A DNA stretch of 64,000 bases. Origin: Planctomycetota bacterium (GTDB lineage: Bacteria > Planctomycetota > UBA1135 > GCA-002686595). The translations under genes were made by a program, and so were the position numbers. The stretch lies in contig JASLMK010000068.1 in the NCBI GenBank assembly GCA_030746555.1, positions 1-64,000 of the forward strand, written 5' to 3'. Of this stretch, positions 15,895 to 23,978 are shown piece after piece (position 1 is the stretch's first letter; each line of letters opens with the position of its first letter). The notes beneath the pieces were generated by a model. The model was given only the letters and a program-made list of their open reading frames with translations. It searched no databases and was not told where the DNA came from.

Positions 15895-16865
15895 GCGGTG
15901 CGCTCCGCCAGCTCGAGGACTTCGGCCGGGGAGGCGGTGCCGGTCCGGCCGAGCTTGCCCACGGTGACCGCGGCGGCCAGGCTTGCCAGACGAGCGGCCT
16001 CCACAGCAGAGGCGCCCGCCGCGCCCGCCGCCGCGAGGGCGGCCGCGGTCGCGTCTCCGGCGCCCACCGGGTCGATCGGTCCCTCGACCATGACCGCGGG
16101 AACGTGGGTGGTGTTCGGGCCGTCGACGACCAGGATCCCGCCGGCCCCCAGGGTGACGAATAGGGTGGCCGTGCCCGCGATCTGTCGGGCCCGCGCCTCG
16201 ATCCCGGCCGCGTCAAGTCCCGTCCCCAGGGAGGCCGCGTTGCGCTGACGGGGGAGCGCAGCCAGCTCGCTCATGTCCCGGCGCGTGTCGACCAAGAAGC
16301 GTGTGCCGCTGCGCCCGGCGGCCAGCTCGGCTAGCCTGCGGGCCATCGGCGGCGGCAAGGCGCCGGGCTCGATCTGCTGGTTGAGGGCGACCGCGTCGCA
16401 GCCGTCGGTGGCCTCGGCCAGGCGCGCCGCCAGGATGTCGAGGTGCTCCTCCTCGAGCCCCTGGCGCGTACCGAAGTCGAAGCGCTGTGTCTCGCGACCG
16501 TTGGCCATCGGCTTGGCGTAGGCCGGGGTCCGCCAAGACGGATGAGGCGGCTCCAGGCCGCCGACGTTGACCCCGCGCCCGGCCAGATCCTCGCGCAGCC
16601 GTCGCCCGAAGGCGTCGTCGCCCACCGGGCCGACGGCCCGCACCTCGGCCGCACCCAGGGCGGCCAGGTTGGCCGCCACGTTCCCCGCGCCACCGGGAGA
16701 GCAGCGCTCCCTTGCGACCAGGCGCACGGCCAGGCCGGTCTCGAGGGAGTGCTCACCGTCCTCGGCGAGGTCCCAGTACACATCCAGGGCGAAGTCCCCG
16801 TACACCGCGACCCGCAGCTTCGCGATCGCGGCCAGGAGGTCTGACAGTTCGGACGACTCGGCCAT
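15891..16865 (-). CDS. PfkB-family carbohydrate kinase (RfaE/HldE kinase-like)
   Basis: The 324-residue kinase has PfkB features. The N-terminal VAVYGDFALDVYWD and CSPGGAGNVAANLAALGA segments resemble the heptose kinase domain of RfaE/HldE. The C-terminal signature DPVGAGDATAAAL (near 268-280) holds the catalytic base Asp of the GAGD motif. Typical substrates in this branch are heptose 7-phosphate or ribose-like sugars. No cytidylyltransferase domain is fused and no other LPS heptose genes are nearby, so the substrate is open. It is the first gene of a two-gene unit with the AGE epimerase. The pair may process one sugar, which is inferred from the GTGA overlap. Confidence 0.82.
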   Translation of the reverse strand: MAESSELSDLLAAIAKLRVAVYGDFALDVYWDLAEDGEHSLETGLAVRLVARERCSPGGAGNVAANLAALGAAEVRAVGPVGDDAFGRRLREDLAGRGVNVGGLEPPHPSWRTPAYAKPMANGRETQRFDFGTRQGLEEEHLDILAARLAEATDGCDAVALNQQIEPGALPPPMARRLAELAAGRSGTRFLVDTRRDMSELAALPRQRNAASLGTGLDAAGIEARARQIAGTATLFVTLGAGGILVVDGPNTTHVPAVMVEGPIDPVGAGDATAAALAAAGAAGASAVEAARLASLAAAVTVGKLGRTGTASPAEVLELAERTA

Positions 16866-17033
16866 GACAACACAGCTTAGCTCCTGCTGGTGAGGCGGTG
16901 TGTGCTCGGTTGCCGCCGCGCCGGCTCTGTCGCGAGCCGGTTCCCGCCGACCCGCCTCGGGGACTCCCGCGACCGAGCGCTGGGCACGAAGCGGTAGAGA
17001 GGGGTTCCTGGTAGGATCGGGGTTGTCGGGGAG

Positions 17034-17039
17034 AGGAGG
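17034..17039 (+). promoter_or_regulatory. AGGAGG ribosome binding site that fixes a TTG start
   Basis: AGGAGG is followed by 7 bases and TTG at 17047. No ATG or GTG in this frame fits the signal peptide that begins right after the TTG, so this site decides the start of the DUF1028 gene. Confidence 0.8.
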
Positions 17040-17046
17040 TTCCATC

Positions 17047-18585
17047 TTGCTTCGAGAGCTCTTCGAACGATGCGGCCGAGCCCTGTGGGGTGCGGGCGCC
17101 CTGGCGGTCCTGGCTGCTCCGGCGGCCTCGACCTGGTCGATCGTGTGCGTCGACACACAGACGGGAGAGGTGTGTGTCGCCACGGCCACCTGCCTGGCGA
17201 ACACGAGCATCCAGCGCTGGGTGCCGGTGATTCGCGTGGGCCGCGGGGCCGCGGCGGCGCAGGCGAACATCGATGCGAACGGAGCGAACCGCGCCGTGAT
17301 CTGGACGCGCCTGCAGACCGACCTATCCCCGCGCGACATCCTCGAGACCCTGCTGCTCATCGACAACAACCCCCAGAGTCGCCAGTACGGCCTGGTGAAC
17401 ATGGGGTACGAGCCGATGACCTTCACGGGCCTGTTCGCGGGCCACGCCAAGCACGGCGTCACCGGACAGCTCGGAGCGCTCAAGTACGCGATCCAAGGCA
17501 ACGTCCTGTCCTGCGACGCCGTCGTGGAGATGGCGGAGATCGCCCTGCGCGAGGCACCTGGAGACCTCTCCCAGCGCGTGATGGCCGCCATGGAAGCCGC
17601 TCACCTGCGGGGCGGGGACGGGCGCTGCTCCTGCCACCCCAATCAGCCCACCGCCTGCGGCTGCCCGCCGCCCGTCTTCCAGAAGAGCTCCCACGTCGCC
17701 TCCATCCAGCTCGCCCGCATGGGCGACACCGACGGCGTCTGCAACTCGTCGGTGGGCTGCGCCAACGGCGACTACTACCTCGACTTCGAAGTCGTCACGG
17801 GCGCGGGCGGCCCCGATCCGGTTCGGCTCCTGCAGGGCGAAGTCCGACAGTGGCGGGATCTGCTGCGGGGGCGACCCGATCACCTGCTCTCCAGCGCGAC
17901 GGCGGAGGCCGATGCTCTGGTGGCCGACGGGGTCACCCAGACGCGCGTACGCCTCGTCCTCCGAGACGTCGAGGGCGATGAGCTGATGGACGGTGGCGCC
18001 ACCGTGGGGGTCGAGTGGGCGGGCGCAGGCCGACCCACCGCGGTCCCCGGACCCGTGACCGACCACGGCGACGGAACCTACTCCTTCCGCCTGACCGCAA
18101 CCCAGGCAGCGGGGCTGGGAGCGTGGCGGGTGAGGGTCGACGACGGTCTGGGCCCGGTGCGTCTCCATCCGGACCTGACCCTGCCCACAGACCCCTTCGC
18201 GGAGTTCCACGCGGGCGCCCAGTCCGTCAGCGCCTCCCAGGGCGCGAGCGTGCCCTTCGTGTTGAACCTGGGCCCGGATGCAGGCCATCGGCCCTATCTG
18301 CTGCTGGGGAGCGCCGCGGGCACCCGACCCGGTCAGGTCTTCCGCGACCTCGCCCTGGAGCTCAACCGCGACGCGTTCTTCCTGTGGACCCTCACCCACG
18401 CCGACTCGGATGCCTTGCCCCGCTCGGCGGGCCGGTTGGATGCGGCGGGAAGGGCCGAGGCGCGGCTCGTGGCCGACCCCGAGCTGCTCGCCCCCTTCGT
18501 GGGAGGGCGTCTGGACTGGTTGGCGATCGTCGCGACCGGGCGCGCTTCGGTCACGAACGGCGTGGGCTTCGACGTCTTGCCCTGA
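17047..18585 (+). CDS. Exported DUF1028 family protein with extended C-terminus
   Basis: The 512-residue protein begins at TTG. A signal segment (about 1-24, ending AAPAAS) is followed immediately by STWSIVCVDTQTGEVCVATA, the hallmark of DUF1028 proteins, which are predicted Ntn-hydrolase-like folds. DUF1028 covers about 25-265. It contains an unusual Cys-rich insert GRCSCHPNQPTACGCPPP near 195-215. The C-terminal half (about 290-510) shows two beta-rich segments, the first like an invasin/Big-type domain (TRVRLVLRDVEGDELMDGGA). Family function is uncharacterised, and a peptidoglycan or hydrolase link has been suggested only for some relatives. The CSCH is a single partial heme-like motif and not good evidence for a cytochrome. 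Confidence 0.8.
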   Translation: MLRELFERCGRALWGAGALAVLAAPAASTWSIVCVDTQTGEVCVATATCLANTSIQRWVPVIRVGRGAAAAQANIDANGANRAVIWTRLQTDLSPRDILETLLLIDNNPQSRQYGLVNMGYEPMTFTGLFAGHAKHGVTGQLGALKYAIQGNVLSCDAVVEMAEIALREAPGDLSQRVMAAMEAAHLRGGDGRCSCHPNQPTACGCPPPVFQKSSHVASIQLARMGDTDGVCNSSVGCANGDYYLDFEVVTGAGGPDPVRLLQGEVRQWRDLLRGRPDHLLSSATAEADALVADGVTQTRVRLVLRDVEGDELMDGGATVGVEWAGAGRPTAVPGPVTDHGDGTYSFRLTATQAAGLGAWRVRVDDGLGPVRLHPDLTLPTDPFAEFHAGAQSVSASQGASVPFVLNLGPDAGHRPYLLLGSAAGTRPGQVFRDLALELNRDAFFLWTLTHADSDALPRSAGRLDAAGRAEARLVADPELLAPFVGGRLDWLAIVATGRASVTNGVGFDVLP

Positions 18586-18590
18586 GGGGG

Positions 18591-18655
18591 GGAGCGGCCC
18601 GCGACGGAGCTTGGGGTCGCCCACCGCGACGCGCTAGGGTGTCGCGGGCGGCTCC
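18591..18655. other. Long inverted repeat between two genes
   Basis: GGAGCGGCCCGCGAC at 18591-18605 pairs with GTCGCGGGCGGCTCC at 18641-18655 with one mismatch, enclosing about 35 bases. It starts 6 bp after the DUF1028 stop codon and ends 23 bp before the symporter ATG. It could act as a transcription terminator (no T-run) or as a mRNA structure in the symporter leader. Confidence 0.5.
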
Positions 18656-18678
18656 CCGCGGCGCATCCCCCCCCATCC

Positions 18679-20136
18679 ATGGACAACCTCGGTCGCCTGA
18701 GCGGATGCGCGGTCTACCTGATCGCGTTGCTGGTCATCGGTTGGGCCGCGTCGCGGCGCGTCAGGGGCCTGCGCGACTACCTGGTGGCGGGCAAGCGCCT
18801 GAACTTCCTCTCGGTCGCCTTCTCGGCGCGAGCCACCGGGGAGTCGGCCTGGCTCCTGCTCGGCCTGACCGGGATGGGAGCGGCCGTGGGCGTGCGGGCC
18901 TTCTGGGTCGTCGTCGGGGAGGTCCTCGGCGTCGGACTCTGTTGGCTGTGGATGGCGCGTCCCTTCAAGCGGCTGACCGACGAGTACGACTCCATCACCA
19001 TCCCCGACTACCTCGAGTCGCGATTCGCGGACACCGGCCACCGCCTGCGCCTGGTCAGTGCCCTGGCATTGATGGTCTTCGTGACGATCTACGTCAGCGC
19101 CCAGATCGACGCGACCGGCCAGGCCTTCGAGCGCTTCCTGGGCTGGAACTACTTCCTGGGCGCGATCCTCGGCTTCGGGGTCGTGCTGCTGTACACGACC
19201 TTCGGCGGGTTCCTGGCGGTCGTCTGGTCCGACGTGTTCCAGGGGTTGATGATGTTCGGGGGGTTGGTCACCCTGCCGCTGGTCGGACTCTGGTCGATCG
19301 GTGGATTGGGCGAGCTTGCCGAGGGCCTCGGGAGCATCGACCCGTCCCTGCTCTCCATCGCGCCCGAGGGTGGTTGGTCCCTCACGGGGGCGGCCTCGAT
19401 CATCGGGCTGACCCTGATCGGACTGGGGTTCCTCGGCTCCCCGCAGATCTTCGCGCGCTTCTTGGCCCTGCGTTCTGAGGACGAGATCGCCCGTGGAGCG
19501 ACGGTGGCCCTCTCCTGGACCCTGCTGGCGGACTCCGGAGCCGTGTGCATCGGGCTCCTAGCCCGACACACCCTGGGCATCGAGGGCGAGGACGCCCTGC
19601 CGGGCCTGACCGAGCATCTGATGCCGACGGTCGTCGTAGGTCTTTACGTGGCCATCGTCCTGGCCGCGATCATGTCCACCGCGGACTCGCTCCTGATCGT
19701 CGCCACCAGCGCCCTGGTGCGCGACGTGAAGCAGAAGATCCTCAACCCGACCCTGGGCGAGGAGGAGCTGATGACCTCCAGCCGAACCGCGACGGCGGTC
19801 CTGGCCCTGATCGCTCTGACCATCGCCCTGACCGTGGCGCTGGTCACTCCCGGCCGCACGGTGTTCTGGTTCGTGATCTTCGGGTGGTCGGGGATTGCGG
19901 CCACCTTCTGTCCGACGATGATCCTGTCCCTGTTCTGGCGCGGGATGAACCGGCAGGGGGCCCTGTGGGCGATGGTCGCCGGGTTCTGCGCCGTCCCGCT
20001 GTTCAAGTTCGGCGCCCCGCGGCTGCCGGGAGAGGCGGGCCTGTTCTTCGCCAACCTGGGGGAGCTGCCGCCGTCGTTCTTGCTGTCGGCCGGTGTGGGG
20101 TGGATGATCAGCTCCCTCTCGAACGCCACCCGCTGA
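18679..20136 (+). CDS. Sodium:solute symporter (SSS/PutP family)
   Basis: The 485-residue integral membrane protein has about 13 hydrophobic helices spaced over the whole length, the usual size and layout for sodium:solute symporters. Family landmarks are LRDYLVAGKRLNFLSVAFS (near 30-50), GFLGSPQIFARFLALRS (near 255-270) and the helix IMSTADSLLIVATSALVRD (near 330-350). This last one corresponds to the Na+-binding Ser-Thr helix of the family. The closest well-known type is the proline/sodium symporter PutP, but substrate cannot be told from sequence alone. It is followed after 33 bp by two small lipoprotein genes. Confidence 0.88.
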   Translation: MDNLGRLSGCAVYLIALLVIGWAASRRVRGLRDYLVAGKRLNFLSVAFSARATGESAWLLLGLTGMGAAVGVRAFWVVVGEVLGVGLCWLWMARPFKRLTDEYDSITIPDYLESRFADTGHRLRLVSALALMVFVTIYVSAQIDATGQAFERFLGWNYFLGAILGFGVVLLYTTFGGFLAVVWSDVFQGLMMFGGLVTLPLVGLWSIGGLGELAEGLGSIDPSLLSIAPEGGWSLTGAASIIGLTLIGLGFLGSPQIFARFLALRSEDEIARGATVALSWTLLADSGAVCIGLLARHTLGIEGEDALPGLTEHLMPTVVVGLYVAIVLAAIMSTADSLLIVATSALVRDVKQKILNPTLGEEELMTSSRTATAVLALIALTIALTVALVTPGRTVFWFVIFGWSGIAATFCPTMILSLFWRGMNRQGALWAMVAGFCAVPLFKFGAPRLPGEAGLFFANLGELPPSFLLSAGVGWMISSLSNATR

Positions 20137-20169
20137 GTGGGCGAACCGCGGTCGAGAGCACCCAGCGAG

Positions 20170-20541
20170 ATGCACAGGCTCCTCCCACCGATCCTCCTCT
20201 GCTGCCTGGCGATCTGTGGAGGCTGTGCCGTCCTCGACGAGGGCCACCATCCCCTGTTGCACGCTCTCGACGAGGCGCTCCCCCAACCCGACGACTCCTT
20301 GCCGTCGCTCGCGTTGGGCGCCGCGCTGCTGCCCGTGACCGTGCCCGCGGGGCTCGTCGACACCTTCATCGCCCACCCCGCGCTGACCGCGCCGACGGCC
20401 TGGGAGTCGACCGACGACCTGCTCTGGGAGGATCCGCGGGGCTCGACCTTCTACCAGGCAGCCATCTTCCTGCCCAAGGTCGTCGCGACCCCGATCGTGT
20501 TCGTCTTCGCCTGGGGCCTGCACTGCGCGGTGGGGGAGTGA
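20170..20541 (+). CDS. Small lipoprotein, paralogue 1 (YceK/YidQ-like size, unknown function)
   Basis: The 123-residue protein has signal MHRLLPPILLCCLAICGGC with probable lipidation at the last Cys. The body has two hydrophobic stretches (LGAALLPVTVPAGLVDTFIA and FLPKVVATPIVFVFAWGL) joined by DDLLWEDPRG. It shares this layout with the next gene, so the two are tandem paralogues. ATG 20170 is chosen over an upstream GTG at 20137 because the signal peptide starts there. Hydrophobic small lipoproteins of this kind look like YceK/YidQ-type proteins, but I cannot assign a role. Confidence 0.6.
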   Translation: MHRLLPPILLCCLAICGGCAVLDEGHHPLLHALDEALPQPDDSLPSLALGAALLPVTVPAGLVDTFIAHPALTAPTAWESTDDLLWEDPRGSTFYQAAIFLPKVVATPIVFVFAWGLHCAVGE

Positions 20542-20546
20542 GCAGG

Positions 20547-21041
20547 ATGCGACACCGCCTGGCCATCGGCACCCTGCTGCTCGCTTCCAGCGCGTGTGCC
20601 TTCACCAATCCCGACAACACGCCCCTGGTCACCTGGTCGGGCGAGGCCCTGGGAGGGCCCGAGGCCCCGACGGCGACGAAGATCGCGACCGCACCTCTGG
20701 CCGTGGCGCTGGGCGTCGTCGACGTCGTCATCGCGCACCCAGCCTCGGTCGTCGACGACGCGGCGAAGGATGCCCGCGAGTGGCTCTGGGAGGTGCCGGT
20801 GCGCGGTGCGGCCACGCGCTCGTTCCTCTTCCTGCCTCGCGTGGCCCTGACGCCGGTCCTGTTCAGCGCATCGTGGGTCGCGCGCTCGATGTTCAACATC
20901 CCGCCCCACGGCTGGGTGGCGCCTCCGCCGACCGCAGAGGAGCGCGAGGAGCGATTGCGCGCCCTGCGGGAGGAGGCCGCGGAGCTTCGCAGGCAGCTCG
21001 ACACCGTCGAAGAGCAGATCCGCGAGGCGACCGACTCCTGA
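20547..21041 (+). CDS. Small lipoprotein, paralogue 2, with C-terminal coiled coil
   Basis: This 164-residue protein has a lipoprotein-type signal (MRHRLAIGTLLLASSAC). The body parallels the preceding gene: LAVALGVVDVVIAHPA matches LPVTVPAGLVDTFIAHPA, EWLWEVPVRG matches DLLWEDPRG and FLPRVALTPVLFSASW matches FLPKVVATPIVFVFAW. It adds a charged C-terminal coiled coil (about 125-160, EEREERLRALREEAAELRRQ). It lies 5 bp after its paralogue with AGCAGG upstream of the ATG, so the two are one operon. Envelope location is likely and the function is unknown. Confidence 0.65.
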   Translation: MRHRLAIGTLLLASSACAFTNPDNTPLVTWSGEALGGPEAPTATKIATAPLAVALGVVDVVIAHPASVVDDAAKDAREWLWEVPVRGAATRSFLFLPRVALTPVLFSASWVARSMFNIPPHGWVAPPPTAEEREERLRALREEAAELRRQLDTVEEQIREATDS

Positions 21042-21053
21042 CGGGAGCCGTGC

Positions 21054-21680
21054 TCAGCTCACCTTGACGGCTGTACCCCGAAAGAGGTGGGACAGGGCTC
21101 GCGGCCGCCCCGAGTAGAACGTCTCGCAGCGAACCTCGCCGATGGGGGCGGTACGGACCAGCTCGTCGATCCGGCGGTCGAGGCGACAGCCTCCGAACAG
21201 GCGCGCCTGGATGGGGTTCAGCCGGTCCTGCCAGCGCGCGACGGCGCCGTCGGGGGCGCGACCGTGCTCGAGGAAGTGGAAGCGTCCTCCGGCACGAAGG
21301 ACGCGCCCGATCTCGGCCAGGGTCCGAGAGGGACTCGGGACGGTGCAGAGGGTCCAGGTGCTCACGACGCTGTCGAACGAGCTGTCCTCCAGCTCCAGAC
21401 GATCGCCGTCGAGGCCCGCGAAGCGTACCGGGAAGGGCGCTGTGGCGATGCGCTCGCGGGCCAGTCGCCGCCCGAGCACGGCCGGGTCGACGGCGACCAC
21501 TTCGTCCACGCCGTCGGAGTAGAACGGCAGGTTCAGCCCTGAGCCGAAGCCCAGCTCGAGGACGCGGCCGCGAGCCTCGCCGACGCACGTCGGCCTGAGC
21601 TCGCGGAACTTCGCTCCGCGCATCGCCAGGTCGAGGCAGCGCGGAAGGAGGCGCTCGGTGTACCAACGGCCGATCTCCAT
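21054..21680 (-). CDS. Class I SAM-dependent methyltransferase
   Basis: The 208-residue protein carries the SAM-binding motif I VLELGFGSGLN (near 40-50), motif II with an acidic residue (VVAVDPAV), and the post-motif segment DSVVSTWTLCTVPSPSRTL and LRAGGRFHFLEHGR of UbiE/type-11 methyltransferases. The conserved FLEHGR and the Cys-containing GGCRLDRRI segments are typical of the thiol/phospholipid-like methyltransferase group often annotated as class I methyltransferase. The gene converges with the twin lipoproteins (12 bp gap). The substrate cannot be deduced. Confidence 0.8.
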   Translation of the reverse strand: MEIGRWYTERLLPRCLDLAMRGAKFRELRPTCVGEARGRVLELGFGSGLNLPFYSDGVDEVVAVDPAVLGRRLARERIATAPFPVRFAGLDGDRLELEDSSFDSVVSTWTLCTVPSPSRTLAEIGRVLRAGGRFHFLEHGRAPDGAVARWQDRLNPIQARLFGGCRLDRRIDELVRTAPIGEVRCETFYSGRPRALSHLFRGTAVKVS

Positions 21681-21806
21681 GCCGGCGAGTGTACCGGCGC
21701 GCGTGAGATCATCACCACGCGAGCGATGCTCTCGTGATGGCGAAGGCCAACGCCGACCCGGCCGAGTCACGAGACGGAGCGTCTTCTGAGGGGCTATCAT
21801 CCCGCG

Positions 21807-22766
21807 GTGCGAATCTGCCTCCTGACCAACCAGCACCTCGATGCGGTCCCGTTCCCGGCGGACGACTGGCCGTGCGATCCGCGGCCGTTCCTCCCCGACG
21901 ACGAGTGGCACCTGGAGACCCTCGAGGATCGGCACACCTCCGTGGCCGCGGTGGAGCGCCGGATCGAGCACGGCTTCGACCTCTTCTTCAACCTCTGCGA
22001 CGGTGCAGAGGGTCAGGAGATCCCCGGGATCGAGGTCATCCACACCCTGGAGCGCCACGGAGTCCCCTTCACCGGCGCCACGTCGGGGTTCTACGAGCCG
22101 ACGCGCCTGCAGATGAAGGAGGCCTGCGCTCGCGTGGGTGTCGCTTCGCCGGCCTGTGTCCTGGCGAGTACCTCCGAGGACGTCGAACGCGCAGCGAGCA
22201 GCCTGCGGTTCCCGCTCTTCGTCAAGCATCACAACAGCTACGCCAGCGTGGACGTGTCCCGCAACTCCCGGGTCCGGAGTCCGGAGGGCTTGCGCATCCA
22301 AGCGCGCAAGATCATGCGACGCCACGGGGCCGCGCTGATCGAGGAGTACATCGAGGGCACCGAGTGCTCCGTGCTGGTGGCCGAGAATCCCGAGGATCCG
22401 GAGCGGCCCACGACCTACACGCCGATTCGGTACCGATTCCCGCCCGGAGAGTCCTTCAAGCACTCCAAGCTGAAGTGGACGGACTACGACGGCCTGGAGT
22501 GCGCTCCGGTCGCCGATGAGACGCTCGCGCGACGCCTGCGCGACGAGGCGGCGCGCTTCTTCGCGGCCCTGGGCGGCACGAGCTTCGGCCGCTGCGACGT
22601 GCGCGTCGACAGCGAGGGGACGCCCTACATGCTCGAGATCAACCCCAACTGCGGCGTCTACTACCCCGCGAGCGATCCCGGCACGGCCGACATCATCCTG
22701 GCCCACGATCCCGCAGGCCACGAGGGGTTCACGCGCCAGATCGTCGCAGCCGCCCTCGGTCGCTAA
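21807..22766 (+). CDS. D-alanine-D-alanine ligase-like ATP-grasp enzyme
   Basis: This 319-residue protein starts at GTG. It has the three ATP-grasp parts: an N-terminal pre-ATP domain (ICLLTNQHLD), a central ATP lysine region (FPLFVKHHNSYASVDVS near 130-150) and a C-terminal metal-binding motif MLEINPNCGVYYP (near 275-290), where Glu and Asn bind Mg2+. The layout matches D-Ala-D-Ala ligases, but the HNSYASVD phosphate-binding loop and the lack of nearby mur genes suggest a non-cell-wall ligase. Such orphan ligases often make dipeptides or modify carrier molecules. The specific substrate is unknown. The stop overlaps the convergent gene by 4 bp. Confidence 0.75.
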   Translation: MRICLLTNQHLDAVPFPADDWPCDPRPFLPDDEWHLETLEDRHTSVAAVERRIEHGFDLFFNLCDGAEGQEIPGIEVIHTLERHGVPFTGATSGFYEPTRLQMKEACARVGVASPACVLASTSEDVERAASSLRFPLFVKHHNSYASVDVSRNSRVRSPEGLRIQARKIMRRHGAALIEEYIEGTECSVLVAENPEDPERPTTYTPIRYRFPPGESFKHSKLKWTDYDGLECAPVADETLARRLRDEAARFFAALGGTSFGRCDVRVDSEGTPYMLEINPNCGVYYPASDPGTADIILAHDPAGHEGFTRQIVAAALGR

Positions 22767-23068
22767 CCGACCTCCCCGAACTCGCCGTCTTCGGCCGTGT
22801 CGATCAGGCCGGTGCTGGGCGTCCAGTCGTGCAGCACGCGGGCCACCGCCGCCAGGATGGCCTGGTCGGCGGCGTGCTCCAGGCTTCCGTCGTCCTCCAG
22901 ACCGCCGGCGCGCATGGCCAGGGTCCGCTCCACCACCGCGAGGATCTTCTCGCGCGTTTCGTCGGGACCGCGCAGGGCCCAGCGGACCAGGGGCAGGAGG
23001 CGGTAGCCCTCGTTTCGCGCCACTCCGTGGCGCTCGCACAGTTGGTTGAGGAGGGTCTCGGGGTCCAT
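22763..23068 (-). CDS. Small conserved-looking hypothetical protein
   Basis: This 101-residue soluble protein begins MDPETLLNQLCERHGVARNE and is rich in helix-forming residues, with no signal peptide, membrane segment or recognisable motif. It converges with and overlaps the ATP-grasp gene by 4 bp (shared CTAA). The ATG at 23068 is preferred because the upstream in-frame extension (to 23275) is proline/arginine-rich low-complexity sequence typical of non-coding GC-rich DNA. I do not recognise the family. Confidence 0.55.
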   Translation of the reverse strand: MDPETLLNQLCERHGVARNEGYRLLPLVRWALRGPDETREKILAVVERTLAMRAGGLEDDGSLEHAADQAILAAVARVLHDWTPSTGLIDTAEDGEFGEVG

Positions 23069-23369
23069 CGCGGGGCTGCGCCCCAGGGGCGCGGAATCGG
23101 ACGTTTCCGTCTCCAGAAACCTACCCCACGGCCGCTGCGCGGGCGGGCCGCTCGGGGAGGGAGATGGCCCACCCCGGTGGGGGTGGGCGCCGGCGAGTGG
23201 CGGGCGGTGGCGCCCGAGGGGGGGAGACCCGGAAGAGTTTTCCTGGTGCGTCGGCGGGCTCGCGGGGCGGCTCAAGAAGCACCTGCCCGATCGCCGACTA
23301 GCGACCGTGCGAGGGGCCTTGGAGCGTGCTCACTCCGCCCCTGCACATCTGCACAGACGCCCCACGATC
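23069..23369. other. Divergent intergenic region with a short GC hairpin
   Basis: These 301 bases separate the minus-strand small gene from the plus-strand export protein at 23370. At 23167-23188 GCCCACCCC pairs with GGGGTGGGC around a GGTG loop. No clear sigma70-type promoter, repeat or small gene stands out. Confidence 0.45.
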
Positions 23370-23978
23370 ATGCGCCGTTCCATCCACTTCGCCATCGCCG
23401 CCCTGCTCTTGTCCATGGCCGTCGTCTGGCTGCGAGTCCCCGGCAGGATCGACGCTGGCACGGCGGTCCGCATGGACATCCCCGAGCTCGTCGACCAGTC
23501 CGACCTCGTCTTCGAGGGCAGGGTCCTCGAGCGCGACGTGCGCCAGGACTCGCAGGGCCGGATCGAGACGACCTACCGCATCTCCGTCGAGCGCACGTTC
23601 TGGGGGCCCGACCAGCTCATTCGACGCGTGCGGGTGCCCGGCGGGGTCCTCGCCGACGGGAGGGGGCTGCTCCTGCCGGGGATGCCTGAGATCGCCGTGG
23701 GCGAGGACGTGCTCCTGTTTCTCTCGCGTCCCGGGTCCACGGGTATCCGCGTTCCCGTCGGGTTGGCCCAGGGCAAGTTCCGCGTCCTCACAGACCGTGA
23801 CGGCCGGCGCCGCCTCGTGCGAGACCAGAGCGACCTCTCCCTGGTGGATCCGGCCACCGGGCGAATCCACGAGGCAGGTGCGCGGGCACACTTCGACTAC
23901 GCCGAGACTGCGGCAGCGATCCACGCCGCGGCGGTCTCGCGCAAGGCGCGCATCGCCCGCGGCGAGGAGCGGCGTTGA
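23370..23978 (+). CDS. Exported hypothetical protein paired with matrixin protease
   Basis: The 202-residue protein has an N-terminal hydrophobic signal/anchor (about 5-20). A beta-rich domain begins IPELVDQSDLVFEGRVLERD and continues ETTYRISVERTFWGPDQLI. I associate this layout with small secreted proteins (the SDLVFEGRV ... TxYxIxVE pattern) often found next to zinc metalloproteases. Its TGA stop overlaps the TTG start of the matrixin gene (TTGA), so the two are translationally coupled. It may be a partner, chaperone or inhibitor of the protease, which is inferred from the coupling only. Confidence 0.6.
   Translation: MRRSIHFAIAALLLSMAVVWLRVPGRIDAGTAVRMDIPELVDQSDLVFEGRVLERDVRQDSQGRIETTYRISVERTFWGPDQLIRRVRVPGGVLADGRGLLLPGMPEIAVGEDVLLFLSRPGSTGIRVPVGLAQGKFRVLTDRDGRRRLVRDQSDLSLVDPATGRIHEAGARAHFDYAETAAAIHAAAVSRKARIARGEERR

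Noticed and set aside
17640-17680. CSCH-type motif in the DUF1028 protein as a heme site
   Set aside because: It is not CXXCH and has no further cytochrome features. It is better explained as a Cys-rich loop.
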